Below, one piece after another: positions 26,509 to 35,866 of a stretch of DNA of 64,000 bases (the first letter of the stretch is position 1; every line of letters starts with the position of its first letter). The DNA comes from an uncultured Thiothrix sp. GTDB lineage: Bacteria; Pseudomonadota; Gammaproteobacteria; Poriferisulfidales; GCA-002705445. Position numbers and translations under genes: made by a program. The notes under the pieces were generated by a model. The model saw only the letters and a program-made list of their open reading frames with translations. It was not told where the DNA came from and searched no databases. Where the stretch lies: assembly GCA_902595225.1 (NCBI GenBank), contig CACJPG010000003.1, positions 1 through 64,000 on the forward strand, given 5' to 3'.

Positions 26509-26966
26509 AATTTGATAGATTTATGGCCATAGACTTTGGGGAAAAAAGAATTGGTCTAGCTATTGGTGACTCTGAAAATTTAATTGCTTCTCCATTAGAT
26601 ACAATTTTGAATAAAAATATGGAAACAAGTTGTGAAAAAATTTATAAGTTAGTGAAGGAGTGGGAAATAAATCATATTGTTATAGGTTTACCACGAATTT
26701 TTGCAGAGCAATCCATTAATAAACAAATTAAGAATTTCGGTAATAAACTGAAAAAAAAATCCGATGGCACAGATATTATATTTTTTGATGAGGATTATTC
26801 ATCTAATTACGCGAAATCCGAACTTTTAAAGCAAATGCAGGCTGGGAGAAAAAAAAAGGTAAATAAAGAAGAAATAGATAGAATTGCTGCAGCAATAATA
26901 TTACAATCCTATTTTGAAAATGAAATATTCAAAAGAGCAGACACAGGAACTTCTTCAAAAAATTGA
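26505..26966 (+). CDS. ruvX: RuvX/YqgF RNase H-fold protein (rRNA processing)
   Basis: About 153 residues from a GTG at 26505 that overlaps the gshB stop (GTGA); an upstream TTG at 26490 is possible but less likely. The RNase H-like core is shown by MAIDFGEKRIGLAIGD and IVIGLPR, with FDEDYSS and EEIDRIAAAIIL carrying acidic catalytic residues. YqgF acts in 16S rRNA 5'-end maturation. It overlaps pyrR by about 47 nt. Confidence 0.93.
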   Translation: MKFDRFMAIDFGEKRIGLAIGDSENLIASPLDTILNKNMETSCEKIYKLVKEWEINHIVIGLPRIFAEQSINKQIKNFGNKLKKKSDGTDIIFFDEDYSSNYAKSELLKQMQAGRKKKVNKEEIDRIAAAIILQSYFENEIFKRADTGTSSKN

Positions 26967-27426
26967 GAATTCTCTTAGGGACCACCTTTTAAAAAACAAA
27001 ATATCTGATCCTATTATCATTGGTGTTCATACCGGTGGAGCTTGGATAGCTGAATGGTTGCAAAAAAAAATGGGATATGAAGGCAAATCAGCTTCATTAA
27101 ACATAAATTTTTACAGAGACGATTTTAGCAGAGCCGGAGTAAATCCCAAGGTTGAGCCTACAGCAATGCCAGTTTCTATAGATGATAAACATATTATTTT
27201 AGTTGATGATGTTTTATTCACAGGAAGAACCACTCGTGCTGCTATAAATGAAATTTTTGATTTTGGTAGACCTTTATCAGTAACACTGGTTGTCTTAGTT
27301 GAGCGCAATGGCAAAGAATTACCAATATCAGCAGATATTGTTGGCGAGAAGCTAGAGCTAGGCAATGATAAGAATATTAAATTAAATGGCCCAGATCCGT
27401 TAGCACTTGAGATAATTGATAAATAA
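26920..27426 (+). CDS. pyrR: PyrR bifunctional regulator/uracil phosphoribosyltransferase
   Basis: About 168 residues from the ATG at 26920; a TTG two codons upstream is the alternative. The PRPP-binding motif [17 protein letters not shown] lies near residue 90. PyrR regulates pyrimidine genes in Gram-positives; in gammaproteobacteria it sits ahead of pyrB. No attenuator hairpin is visible in the 11 nt before pyrB, so here it may be mainly a phosphoribosyltransferase or act at an upstream site. Confidence 0.93.
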   Translation: MKYSKEQTQELLQKIENSLRDHLLKNKISDPIIIGVHTGGAWIAEWLQKKMGYEGKSASLNINFYRDDFSRAGVNPKVEPTAMPVSIDDKHIILVDDVLFTGRTTRAAINEIFDFGRPLSVTLVVLVERNGKELPISADIVGEKLELGNDKNIKLNGPDPLALEIIDK

Positions 27427-27437
27427 GAGGATTTATT

Positions 27438-28436
27438 GTGAGTGAAATAAATAATTTTGATACAGAAGAAGAAAAAGACAACAAGTCTGATATTGTCTCC
27501 CAAAAACGTCTTAGTCATTTTTTAGATATCGAATATTTATCAAAACCACTAATACTTGATATTTTAGACTTGGCAGAATCTTTTGCTGGTGTTTCAGGAC
27601 AACCTGTAAAAAAAGTTCCTCTTTTAAGAGGGAAAACTATCGTTAATTTATTTTTTGAAGCAAGCACAAGAACGAGAACAACTTTTGAATTAGCTGCAAA
27701 AAGACTTTCAGCAGATTTTTTAAATATAAATGTAGATTTTAGTGCTACAAAAAAAGGCGAAACTCTTTTAGATACATTAAGAAATCTTGAAGCCATGCAT
27801 TGCGATATGTTTATTGTGAGACACCCTCTTTCAGGAGCAGCAGAATTTATTTCAAAAAATGTTTCACCGAATATAAGTGTTATAAATGCGGGAGATGGAA
27901 GACATGCGCATCCTACACAAGCTATGCTAGACATTTTTACTATCCGTAAATACTTCCCTGATTTTAAAAAAATAAAAGTTGCCATAGTTGGAGATATTTT
28001 ACACTCTCGTGTTGCTCGATCACTTATACACGCTTTGAGAATCGTTGAAGTGCCTGATATCAGAGTAATTGGTCCAAAAACCTTGCTTCCTAATGGAATA
28101 GAGCACATGGGAGTTAAGCCTTATGTTGATATGGATGAGGGAATAAAAAATTGTAATGTTGTTATAATGCTTCGACTTCAAAATGAACGCATGGATTCAA
28201 GTTTCATTCCTGATGAGCACGAGTATTATAATTTATATGGATTTAATCCAAAAAGAACAGATCTTTTAGCTAAAAATGGAATTGTAATGCACCCTGGTCC
28301 TGTAAATAGAGGTATTGAGATTAGCTCAGAAGTAGCTGATGGCGAACGTTCTGTGATTTTACAGCAGGTCTCTAATGGAATCGCAGTAAGGATGGCTATT
28401 TTATCATTATCAATGCAACCCCAGAGAGATAAATAA
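27438..28436 (+). CDS. pyrB: aspartate carbamoyltransferase catalytic subunit
   Basis: This encodes 332 residues from a GTG with AGAGG upstream. STRTRTTFE (carbamoyl-phosphate loop) and [12 protein letters not shown] are diagnostic, as is MHPGPVNRG near the C-terminus. An N-terminal extension of about 20 residues (residues 1-20, acidic) resembles the Pseudomonas-type enzyme, which binds nucleotides there and assembles with PyrC'. pyrC' follows directly and no pyrI is present, which fits that class. Confidence 0.97.
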   Translation: MSEINNFDTEEEKDNKSDIVSQKRLSHFLDIEYLSKPLILDILDLAESFAGVSGQPVKKVPLLRGKTIVNLFFEASTRTRTTFELAAKRLSADFLNINVDFSATKKGETLLDTLRNLEAMHCDMFIVRHPLSGAAEFISKNVSPNISVINAGDGRHAHPTQAMLDIFTIRKYFPDFKKIKVAIVGDILHSRVARSLIHALRIVEVPDIRVIGPKTLLPNGIEHMGVKPYVDMDEGIKNCNVVIMLRLQNERMDSSFIPDEHEYYNLYGFNPKRTDLLAKNGIVMHPGPVNRGIEISSEVADGERSVILQQVSNGIAVRMAILSLSMQPQRDK

Positions 28437-29714
28437 ATGAGTGATATGATCATAAAATCTGCAAATATCATAAATCCTTATGAAGAGATATCTGGTGTTC
28501 ATGACATATATATAAAAGATGGAAAAATTTGTGGAATTGACGAGGATAATACGAAGCTAAGTTCCCCAATAATTATTGACGCAGATGACTGTTTTGTCTG
28601 TCCCGGATTAATTGATCTTTCAGCAAGGTTTAGAGAACCTGGACTTGAAAAAGATGCAACAATTTCTAGCGAATCTAAAGCTGCTGTAGCGTCAGGGATT
28701 ACAACGGTATGTTATATGCCAGATACACAACCAATAATTGATACTCCAGCACAAATAAAACTTGTTCAGGAAATTTTTAAAAATGTAGATTTGTGTGATG
28801 TCAAAATCTTAGCAGGACTTACTAAAAACTTAGATGGTGAGAGACTTAGTCCGATGTCAGAGTTAAAGCATGCGGGTGCAATAGCATTTACAAATTGCTT
28901 TAACCCAATAAAAAACTCTCTCGTACTAAGAAGAATCATGGAATACGCATCAGGCCTAGACATAACAATTTTTTATCAACCGCAAAATTATCATCTTTCA
29001 AATGGGGGCTGTGTTCATGAAGGAAAACTATCAAATAAACTTGGACTCCCTGGTATCCCTTCTGCTGCAGAATCAGTAGCAGTCGCTGAGGCTATATCTT
29101 TGAGTAAATTAACCGGGGTAAAATTGCATCTGTGCAGAATATCTTGCGCAGAATCCCTTATGCTTATTGAAAATGCAAGGGCACAGGGAATTGAAGTAAC
29201 TTCTGATGTGGCAATACATCAATTATTTTTTGATGAGAATGTAATAAATGATTTTAATAGCGATTACCATGTAATTCCTCCTTTTCGAACAAATGAAGAT
29301 TTAATTTCATTGAGAAAAGCAATTTCCACTGAAAATATTTCAGCGATTTGTTCTGATCATCAACCGCATAATGCTGATGCAAGACAAGTCCCATTCTCTA
29401 GTACTTTACCTGGCATTTCATCAATAGAAGTTCTATTACCTTTATTGATGGAATTAGTTGATGACGGGATTATAGATATTCATAAAGCAATTGAGAAAGT
29501 TTCTTCAATCCCTTCAAAAATTCTAAATATAGAAAATAGAATTTTGAAAAAAGACGCTAGCGCTGATCTCTGCATTTTTAAAAGAGAAGAATGGGTTTTT
29601 GATACAGATAACAGTTTGAGTTTAGGTCAAAATAATCCTTTTTTAGGAAAGAAATTTAGCACACAGGTTGTATCAACTATTCGAAACGGTAAAATTGTTT
29701 ATCAAAAAAAATAA
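28437..29714 (+). CDS. pyrC': catalytically dead dihydroorotase-like PyrC'
   Basis: This encodes 425 residues with the amidohydrolase fold. The zinc-binding HxH of active dihydroorotases is replaced by S62 and R64 (GLIDLSARFREPG), and the later HLCHIS motif reads HLCRIS. SDHQPH remains. The protein should therefore be inactive, as in the pseudomonads, where PyrC' is a structural partner of PyrB in a dodecamer. A functional pyrC must be elsewhere. It starts right at the pyrB stop codon. Confidence 0.92.
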   Translation: MSDMIIKSANIINPYEEISGVHDIYIKDGKICGIDEDNTKLSSPIIIDADDCFVCPGLIDLSARFREPGLEKDATISSESKAAVASGITTVCYMPDTQPIIDTPAQIKLVQEIFKNVDLCDVKILAGLTKNLDGERLSPMSELKHAGAIAFTNCFNPIKNSLVLRRIMEYASGLDITIFYQPQNYHLSNGGCVHEGKLSNKLGLPGIPSAAESVAVAEAISLSKLTGVKLHLCRISCAESLMLIENARAQGIEVTSDVAIHQLFFDENVINDFNSDYHVIPPFRTNEDLISLRKAISTENISAICSDHQPHNADARQVPFSSTLPGISSIEVLLPLLMELVDDGIIDIHKAIEKVSSIPSKILNIENRILKKDASADLCIFKREEWVFDTDNSLSLGQNNPFLGKKFSTQVVSTIRNGKIVYQKK

Positions 29715-29746
29715 AATTTTTATAGGTCCCACACTTAAAATTTTGC

Positions 29747-30433
29747 ATGGCAGACATAGAGAAAAATATATTACAAGTAAAAAAAGATATCGAAGAGTCT
29801 GAGTCTTTATTTTGTAGAGAAAAAAACAGTGTTATGCTCATTGCAGTCAGTAAAACTCATAGTGTTGAAAAAATAAAAAAAGCTTATAGCGCAGGTCAAA
29901 GGGATTTTGGAGAAAATTATTTACAAGAATCTATTGAAAAAATAGAGAAATTACGAGATTTCAATATAAATTGGCACTTTATCGGTAGCGTCCAAAGCAA
30001 TAAAGCAAAACTAATTTCTCATAATTTTGATTGGGTACACAGTATAGACAAATTAAAAACTTTAGAGAAAATTAATCAGCACAGAAGAGATTTGAATAAG
30101 AAAATAAATATTTGTGTCCAAGTTAATATAGACCAAGAGGATTCTAAATCGGGACTCAATATAAGTGAGATTGAGGATTTTTTATTAGAATCAAGAAAAT
30201 TTGATATGATCAATTTGAGAGGTTTAATGGCAATACCAAAACCTCAAAAAACTCATGAACTTCAATATAAAACTTTTTTACGAATTAAAAAAATTTATGA
30301 TGAGCTTGTAAATAAAGGCTATAATTTAGATACCCTATCAATAGGAATGAGTTCAGATTATAGTGCTGCCATTGAGGCAGGCTCAACTTGTATAAGAATT
30401 GGAACAGCAATATTTGGTCAAAGAGAGAAATGA
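29747..30433 (+). CDS. yggS: YggS/PLPBP pyridoxal phosphate homeostasis protein
   Basis: This encodes 228 residues of a monomeric TIM-barrel PLP-binding protein. LIAVSKTHSVEKI contains the PLP Lys, with FGENYLQE, WHFIGSVQSNK and SIGMSSDYSAAIEAGSTCIRIGTAIFG as the remaining signatures. It keeps vitamin B6 and amino acid pools balanced. Its stop overlaps the proC start (ATGA), giving the familiar yggS-proC-yggT cluster. Confidence 0.96.
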   Translation: MADIEKNILQVKKDIEESESLFCREKNSVMLIAVSKTHSVEKIKKAYSAGQRDFGENYLQESIEKIEKLRDFNINWHFIGSVQSNKAKLISHNFDWVHSIDKLKTLEKINQHRRDLNKKINICVQVNIDQEDSKSGLNISEIEDFLLESRKFDMINLRGLMAIPKPQKTHELQYKTFLRIKKIYDELVNKGYNLDTLSIGMSSDYSAAIEAGSTCIRIGTAIFGQREK

Positions 30434-31221
30434 GATTAGCATTTATAGGTTATGGAAATATGTCCAGCGCTTTAATAGGCGGTATATTATCTTCTAATAA
30501 ATTTAATCCCTCAGACGAAATATACATATTTCACAATAAAAAAAATAGTGATTTCAATCTCGAAAAATGTAAATTTTTAGAGTCGGGTACTGAAGTTAAT
30601 GGTTCTTTTGAAATTATATTTTTATGTGTTAAACCACAAGACATCGAAACAGCAATTAATGAAAATATAAATATTTTTCGGGATGATCAGACAGTAATAT
30701 CTGTTGCTGCTGGAGTGACAGTTGGGACGATTAAGAAGCTTCTTCGTAATAATTCTTCAGTTATAAGAGCTATGCCAAATCTCTGTGCAGTCTATAATGA
30801 AAGTATTACAGGAATTTGCATGGAAGATGAGTCGAGTTCCGAAAGAAAAGGTATTGTAGAAGAAATTTTTCGTGGCATTGGTCATGTTAGAAAAATTGAT
30901 GAAAATGAAATGCATGACTTTACAGCTTTGTTTGGAAGTGGCCCGGCATATTTGATATATTTTTATGAAGCTCTATTAGATTGTGGTAAATTTAAAAACA
31001 TATCAAATGAAGATAAATCAATGTTAATAATTCATCTTCTTAATAGTACATCTAAAATGTTATTTGTTACAAAAGATGTCAAAAATTTAAGACATAGTAT
31101 TTCATCAAAAGGTGGCACAACAGAAGCGGCAATTAAGTTATTAGAAGATAAAAATTTTAAAGAAATCATAGCAGAGGCATTAGAAGTTGCTATGAAGAGA
31201 TCTAAAGATATTTCAAAATAG
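30430..31221 (+). CDS. proC: pyrroline-5-carboxylate reductase
   Basis: About 263 residues from the ATG at 30430; the open frame reads further upstream but those residues lie inside yggS. MRLAFIGYGNMSSALIGG is the NADPH fold, and FTALFGSGPAYLIYFYEAL and ISSKGGTTEAAIK are family signatures. It performs the last step of proline synthesis. It overlaps yggS by 4 nt and yggT follows after 9 nt. Confidence 0.97.
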   Translation: MRLAFIGYGNMSSALIGGILSSNKFNPSDEIYIFHNKKNSDFNLEKCKFLESGTEVNGSFEIIFLCVKPQDIETAINENINIFRDDQTVISVAAGVTVGTIKKLLRNNSSVIRAMPNLCAVYNESITGICMEDESSSERKGIVEEIFRGIGHVRKIDENEMHDFTALFGSGPAYLIYFYEALLDCGKFKNISNEDKSMLIIHLLNSTSKMLFVTKDVKNLRHSISSKGGTTEAAIKLLEDKNFKEIIAEALEVAMKRSKDISK

Positions 31222-31230
31222 GTATTATTA

Positions 31231-31800
31231 ATGGCAAACTCATTTTCAGAATTAGGTTTTCGTGCAGCGGATATAATTTTATCTTTCTTGGTTTTAATTT
31301 TTACTTTGCGAATACTTTTGGCATTATGTAATGCGAGTGCCTATAATCCAATTACTCAAACTATTATAAAAATAACAAGACCAATAAAATCTATATTATT
31401 TTTTATACCGAACTTAGGGAAATTTGAAATATCAAGTTTTATAGTTATTTGTCTATGCCACATATCAAGTTATTACATAAATGGAACGAAAGCAGGCATC
31501 GATATAATTTTAATCTATTCTCTAAAAAGTACAATTTTTAGTATTTTTAACGCTTTAACAATAATTTTCATCATCCTTGCTATATCAAGTTGGTTCGTTC
31601 AGTCACCAGTATCTAATAGAAACCCGGTACTTGATATAATTTATCAGATATCTAACCCCATATTATTCTTTATCAGAAGATTTATACCTACAACAGTTGG
31701 TGTGATAGATTTTTCAGTCATAATTGCTTTGATAATAATATATTTTATTTCAAGTCTAGTGAATATCTTTATTCAAAGTTTACTGAATATCTTAATTTAG
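31231..31800 (+). CDS. yggT: YggT family membrane protein
   Basis: This encodes 189 residues containing two YggT units, each with a pair of hydrophobic helices (about residues 10-30 and 60-80; 100-120 and 150-175). A PITQTIIKITRPIKS loop follows the first helix and NPILFFIRRFIPTTVGVIDFS lies in the second unit. The family is linked to cell shape and membrane organisation, but its exact function is unsettled. It ends the yggS-proC-yggT unit. Confidence 0.9.
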   Translation: MANSFSELGFRAADIILSFLVLIFTLRILLALCNASAYNPITQTIIKITRPIKSILFFIPNLGKFEISSFIVICLCHISSYYINGTKAGIDIILIYSLKSTIFSIFNALTIIFIILAISSWFVQSPVSNRNPVLDIIYQISNPILFFIRRFIPTTVGVIDFSVIIALIIIYFISSLVNIFIQSLLNILI

Positions 31801-31849
31801 TGTTTTTAAGCTTATTTGTATATTATTTAAATTTAAAGTATATTTATAT

Positions 31850-31898
31850 TACACCGATTTGAAATCAGCTTGCGGGTGGGAAAATACAGCTAAAGCGA
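31850..31898 (+). ncRNA. SAM-II (SAM-alpha) riboswitch
   Basis: The leader of metX contains the SAM-II core: CACC (31852-31855), GATTTG (31856-31861), GCTTGC (31868-31873), GGGTG closing stem P1 against CACC, then an A-rich strand and CAGCTAAAG (31887-31895) for the pseudoknot. This order matches the metA/metX SAM-II motif known from alphaproteobacteria and marine metagenomes. Binding of SAM should lower metX-metW translation or transcription. The match is by recognition, not a covariance search. Confidence 0.8.
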
Positions 31899-31938
31899 CA
31901 ATTAGAAAGCAAAGCAAATTCCCTTAATTTTTTTTCAT

Positions 31939-31954
31939 GATTTCAAATTGAAAT
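31939..31954 (+). promoter_or_regulatory. putative expression platform of the SAM-II riboswitch
   Basis: GATTTCAAAT (31939-31948), just before the metX start codon, is perfectly complementary over 10 nt to 31857-31866 inside the aptamer's first loop. The same segment can instead form a local stem, ATTTCAA/TTGAAAT (31940-31954). The two pairings exclude one another, as expected for a switch near the ribosome site. No Shine-Dalgarno is visible. Confidence 0.45.
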
Positions 31955-31955
31955 T

Positions 31956-33119
31956 ATGGATAAAATTATGGATAAAAAAAAAGAAATCTCTTCAGTTGGT
32001 ATTATTAAGCCAAAGACAGTAGATATCAAAGAAACTCTAAAATTAGACTGTGGAAAAGTTCTTGATGGTTTCAAACTTATTTATGAAACCTATGGTGAGC
32101 TAAATCCTGAAAAAAATAATGCGATACTAATATGTCATGCATTGTCAGGTGATCACCATGCTGCAGGCTATCATAGTAAAGACGATAAAAAGCCTGGTTG
32201 GTGGGACTCATGCATTGGACCAGGTAAACCTTTTGATACAAATAAATTTTTTGTTGTTTCACTTAATAACCTAGGCGGGTGTCGAGGCTCAAGTGGCCCT
32301 AATTCACAAAATGAAAAAACTGGTAAAGAATATGGTCCAGATTTTCCTATCGTTACTGTTAAAGATTGGGTAAATAGTCAAAAAATGTTAGCAGATTTTT
32401 TAGAGATAGATTGCTGGGCTTGTGTTGTAGGAGGAAGCTTGGGTGGAATGCAAGCGCTTCAATGGGCAATTAGTTATCCAAAAAAAATAAAAAATTCTAT
32501 TATTGTAGCTGCAGCAGCCAAGTTGTCTGCACAGAATATTGCTTTTAATGAAGTCGCAAGGCAAGCGATAATAACAGATCCAGATTTTCATGATGGTCGA
32601 TACAATGATTTTGGGGTCATTCCAAAAAGAGGCTTGAGTATTGCAAGAATGTTAGGCCACATAACTTATCTTTCAGATGACTCAATGAGACAAAAGTTCG
32701 GAAGGGATTTAAGAGAAGGAAAGTTACACTTTGGTTATGATGTTGATTTTCAAGTAGAGAGTTACCTCAGATATCAAGCACAAGCATTTGTAGAAAGATT
32801 TGATGCAAATACGTATCTTCTCATGACAAAAGCATTAGATTATTTTGATCCTGCAAATGAGTATAAAGGTGATTTATCATTAGCTTTTGAAAAAACTGAC
32901 GCGAAATTTTTAGTTGTTTCCTTCACAAGTGATTGGAGGTTTTCTTCATCTAAATCTCATGAGATTGTTAAGTCACTCGTAAAAGCAAAGAAGAATGTTT
33001 CGTATGCTGAAATAGAAGCGAACCAAGGGCACGATGCATTCTTAATGCCAATACCTGATTACCTAAATGTATTAAGTAATTTTATGGATAATTTGGAAGG
33101 GTTAGAAAATTATGGATAG
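31956..33119 (+). CDS. metX: homoserine O-acetyl/succinyltransferase
   Basis: This activates homoserine with an acyl-CoA in methionine synthesis. Its 387 residues form an alpha/beta hydrolase with the nucleophile elbow [10 protein letters not shown] (about 151-160), SFTSDW with the Asp and GHDAFL with the His. MetX with MetW nearby in proteobacteria is often succinyl-specific, so the acyl donor is left open. Two in-frame ATGs (31956, 31968) are possible. It is controlled by the SAM-II element and overlaps metW by 8 nt. Confidence 0.96.
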   Translation: MDKIMDKKKEISSVGIIKPKTVDIKETLKLDCGKVLDGFKLIYETYGELNPEKNNAILICHALSGDHHAAGYHSKDDKKPGWWDSCIGPGKPFDTNKFFVVSLNNLGGCRGSSGPNSQNEKTGKEYGPDFPIVTVKDWVNSQKMLADFLEIDCWACVVGGSLGGMQALQWAISYPKKIKNSIIVAAAAKLSAQNIAFNEVARQAIITDPDFHDGRYNDFGVIPKRGLSIARMLGHITYLSDDSMRQKFGRDLREGKLHFGYDVDFQVESYLRYQAQAFVERFDANTYLLMTKALDYFDPANEYKGDLSLAFEKTDAKFLVVSFTSDWRFSSSKSHEIVKSLVKAKKNVSYAEIEANQGHDAFLMPIPDYLNVLSNFMDNLEGLENYG

Positions 33120-33711
33120 AAAAGACTTTAAATTTATATCAGGATGGATAGAAAAAGACTCTACAGTGCTTGATCTAGGGTGCGGTGATTCAACTCTACT
33201 TAACTTTCTTCGAAAAAACAAAAATGTAAAAGGGTATGGTTTCGAAAAAGATATCAAAAAAGTACAAGAGTCTATAAGTAAAAATATTAGTGTAATTCAA
33301 GCTGATTTTAATTCAGGGTTAGAGAAATATTTCGATAAGAATTTTTTTGATTATGCGGTAATGACACAGGCACTACAGGAAAATAAAAATCCTGACAAGA
33401 TCATAATCGAAATGCTTAGGGTCGCCAAAGAAGGAATTGTAACTTTCCCAAATATGGGTTTTTGGAAGAATCGATTACAACTCGGTCTTTTGGGTAAAAT
33501 GCCTATGTCTGATTCATTACCAAATAATTGGTTCGATACCCCAAATATTCATTTATGTACTTTTAAGGACTTTGAAAAGTTATGCGATGATCTTAATATT
33601 ACTATTATTGAAAAAATGGTTCTTAACAGTAATTATGAATCCAATAAACTTTTGAGTTTATTTCCAAATTTATTTGGAGAAATTGCATTATATAGATTCT
33701 GTAAGAAATAA
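33112..33711 (+). CDS. metW: methionine biosynthesis protein MetW
   Basis: This encodes 199 residues with a Rossmann methyltransferase-like fold: [30 protein letters not shown] and [22 protein letters not shown], which is typical of MetW. MetW supports MetX activity in proteobacteria. The gene overlaps the end of metX and is co-regulated by the riboswitch. It converges on the TerB-like gene with no gap. Confidence 0.95.
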   Translation: MDRKDFKFISGWIEKDSTVLDLGCGDSTLLNFLRKNKNVKGYGFEKDIKKVQESISKNISVIQADFNSGLEKYFDKNFFDYAVMTQALQENKNPDKIIIEMLRVAKEGIVTFPNMGFWKNRLQLGLLGKMPMSDSLPNNWFDTPNIHLCTFKDFEKLCDDLNITIIEKMVLNSNYESNKLLSLFPNLFGEIALYRFCKK

Positions 33712-34152
33712 TTATTGGGTTGATATTTTAGACTTTATGAAATCCTTATGATCTACATAAAGTAATTCTGAAAGCTTCCTAATCCTGTGTTCTTCATGCT
33801 TATCGACAATATTATCAGCTCTAGCAATTTTCCATGCCATAGTTATAAAATTTTTCTTCTGGTCAATTGAATATTTTTCGTTAATTAATCTTATATATTT
33901 TCTTAAACAATTTGTATCTTTATGGAGGTTTAAGGCTTTATCAACTAACCAATCAGACTTCTCATTAGATAGATCAAAATTTTTCTCAAGTAAATTTTTT
34001 ATTGACTCAATTTCTAGCTTATCAATATCAAAATCAGAGTAACTTACCTCTACTAAAAGAATGGCGCAAGCAAGGTTATCATCAATATCACTATCTTCAA
34101 CCTCTTTCTTTCTAGAAAATATATTTTTTATGAATTTAATCAAAACTTTCAC
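33712..34152 (-). CDS. TerB-like helical protein
   Basis: This encodes 146 residues, all helical. NLACAILLVEVSYSDFDIDKLE and AWKIARADNIVDKHEEHRIRKLSELL form the paired acidic helices of TerB/DUF533-type proteins, with Asp/Glu that may bind metal. The short basic N-terminus is amphipathic rather than a signal peptide. Family members are tied to membrane stress or tellurite response, but many are uncharacterised. No other ter genes are nearby. Confidence 0.82.
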   Translation of the reverse strand: MKVLIKFIKNIFSRKKEVEDSDIDDNLACAILLVEVSYSDFDIDKLEIESIKNLLEKNFDLSNEKSDWLVDKALNLHKDTNCLRKYIRLINEKYSIDQKKNFITMAWKIARADNIVDKHEEHRIRKLSELLYVDHKDFIKSKISTQ

Positions 34153-34264
34153 CTTTATAATAGTACGTTATATCTTTCACCTTAAAAGTCAATTCGACAT
34201 TGTATTATTCTATTGCCAAAAATTAAGTTAACATATACAGTACAATAAATTTTTTTGATTGCAT

Positions 34265-34663
34265 ATGAATAATTATACAGACGAAGAGTTTCTTTATATT
34301 ACTAAGACCGTTATGAATGTCTTGGATAGTTGGAATCTCTCCACAGAAGAGACAGTAAATGTGCTTGGATTATCCAGTCAGACTCGAAAAAGACAACTTG
34401 ATAAATATAGGACATTAAAAGCTTTTCCAAAGGATGATTTAATAATAAAAAGATTAAGCCATATCGTGGGTATTTCTGATGCTCTCAGAACAACATTTCC
34501 AAGAAATAAGAACATGGCTGAAAAATGGTTAAGAACTCAGCACAGACGATTTTCAAATGAAACGCCTTTGAAAATTATTTTAGAAGAAGGTTTAGAAGGT
34601 TTGTGTAAAGTTCGATCTGAATTAGATGTTACCTTTGCTTGGAACGCTTCGAGAGAAAATTGA
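34265..34663 (+). CDS. orphan Xre/MbcA/ParS-type antitoxin-like protein
   Basis: About 132 residues from the ATG at 34265; a TTG two codons upstream is the alternative. The N-terminal helical region (TVNVLGLSSQTRKRQL) resembles the Xre-like HTH. The C-terminal part ends in the DUF2384 pattern TPLKIILEEGLEGLCKVRSELD. In type II Xre-RES systems this protein pairs with a RES-domain NAD-degrading toxin encoded immediately downstream. No RES protein is found here. A SET-domain gene starts 4 nt later instead. Confidence 0.75.
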   Translation: MNNYTDEEFLYITKTVMNVLDSWNLSTEETVNVLGLSSQTRKRQLDKYRTLKAFPKDDLIIKRLSHIVGISDALRTTFPRNKNMAEKWLRTQHRRFSNETPLKIILEEGLEGLCKVRSELDVTFAWNASREN

Positions 34664-34667
34664 TACC

Positions 34668-35177
34668 ATGAAACAATTATATACTGTAAAAAATTCAAAA
34701 CTGCATGGCAAAGGTTTATTTGCAAAATGCAATATCAAAGCGGGAACAAACATAGTTGAGTATGTTGGAGAAAAAATAACAAAAGCCCAATCTGACAGAA
34801 TTGCAGAAATACAATTAAAGAAAGCTCAAAAAAATAGAGAAGAAGGGCAGGTTTATATTTTTACCCTTAATGATAAATACGATATCAATGGAAATGTTAG
34901 TTACAATAAAGCTAGATTAATGAACCATTCTTGCAATCCAAATTGTGACACGGACATTGTTGATGATAAGATTTGGATTAGGTCTTTCAAAGATATAAAA
35001 AAAGGTGATGAATTAACATACGATTATGGTTTTTCGTTTGATCCAGACGACTTTCGAGATCATGTCTGCAAATGTGGTTCGAGAAAATGTGTTGGATTTA
35101 TAGTGACTGAAAATGATTGGAAAAAATTAAAAAGATTTCTAATGAAACTTATAAAAAATTGTGAAAAAGCTACTTAA
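34668..35177 (+). CDS. SET-domain lysine methyltransferase
   Basis: About 169 residues from the ATG at 34668; upstream residues in the same frame lie inside the preceding gene. SET motifs are intact: HGKGLFAKCNIKAGTNIVEYVGE, LMNHSCNPNC (about 86-95, SAM and pseudoknot region), GDELTYDYGF, and a post-SET CKCGSRKCVGF whose cysteines could bind zinc with the NHSC Cys. SET proteins methylate lysines using SAM. Bacterial ones are sporadic and their targets are mostly unknown. It is translationally linked to the antitoxin-like gene. Confidence 0.88.
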   Translation: MKQLYTVKNSKLHGKGLFAKCNIKAGTNIVEYVGEKITKAQSDRIAEIQLKKAQKNREEGQVYIFTLNDKYDINGNVSYNKARLMNHSCNPNCDTDIVDDKIWIRSFKDIKKGDELTYDYGFSFDPDDFRDHVCKCGSRKCVGFIVTENDWKKLKRFLMKLIKNCEKAT

Positions 35178-35830
35178 ATAATTAATTTTGAAAAATCTAC
35201 TAGAGAATCTATCGATTTATAACCATCTGTTTTTTGTTTTTCTTTATTAGAGTCTGGGTTACTTACTAAGAAGACATTATTTAAGCCGCTTTTAATAGAA
35301 AAATCTAAAACGCTTTTACTATCGTCAATAAATACAGTTGAAGTTTTTTTATATTTAAATTTCTTTTGAAGTAAATTCCAAAATTCATCAGTTTCCTTCG
35401 GATAACCAAAATCTTCTGATGATATAATTTCATCAAAAAATTTCCAAAATTTGACTTGATTTAATTTTACATGAAGCATATATCTGGGACAATTAGTCAA
35501 AAGATAAATACTGACTTTATGCTCTTTAAGTATTTGTAGAAATTTTTCCGAATTATTTAAAGTTCTTATTTTTTTTTTTACCTTTAGCAATTCTGAGCAA
35601 AGATCTATTTCTAAAACTTTACTCCAATAGCTCAAGGAATACCATTGTATTGAATTTTCTTTGTTTTTATACATTTTTTCGAAATCTTCTTTCGCTTTTT
35701 TAAACTCTATATCTTTACTATTAGCATATACGTATGGAAGGTGTTCATGCCAAAAAAAGTTATCAAAAGCGAGGTCTAATAATGTCCCGTCTAAATCTAA
35801 AAAAAACGTTTCTATTGAGTTCCATTTCAT
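35174..35830 (-). CDS. yrfG: HAD-family GMP/IMP nucleotidase YrfG
   Basis: This encodes 218 residues. HAD motif I is FLDLDGTLLDLAFDNFFW, where the FDNFFW extension is typical of YrfG. Motif II is LLTNCP, and motifs III-IV are FGYPKE and VFIDDSKSVLDF. VSNPDS near the end also matches. It is predicted to dephosphorylate purine monophosphates. It overlaps the SET gene stop by 4 nt on the opposite strand and is divergent from the MFS gene. Confidence 0.9.
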   Translation of the reverse strand: MKWNSIETFFLDLDGTLLDLAFDNFFWHEHLPYVYANSKDIEFKKAKEDFEKMYKNKENSIQWYSLSYWSKVLEIDLCSELLKVKKKIRTLNNSEKFLQILKEHKVSIYLLTNCPRYMLHVKLNQVKFWKFFDEIISSEDFGYPKETDEFWNLLQKKFKYKKTSTVFIDDSKSVLDFSIKSGLNNVFLVSNPDSNKEKQKTDGYKSIDSLVDFSKLII

Positions 35831-35866
35831 CTAATCTATTAAGAAATAATTTATATTTTTCTTAGT

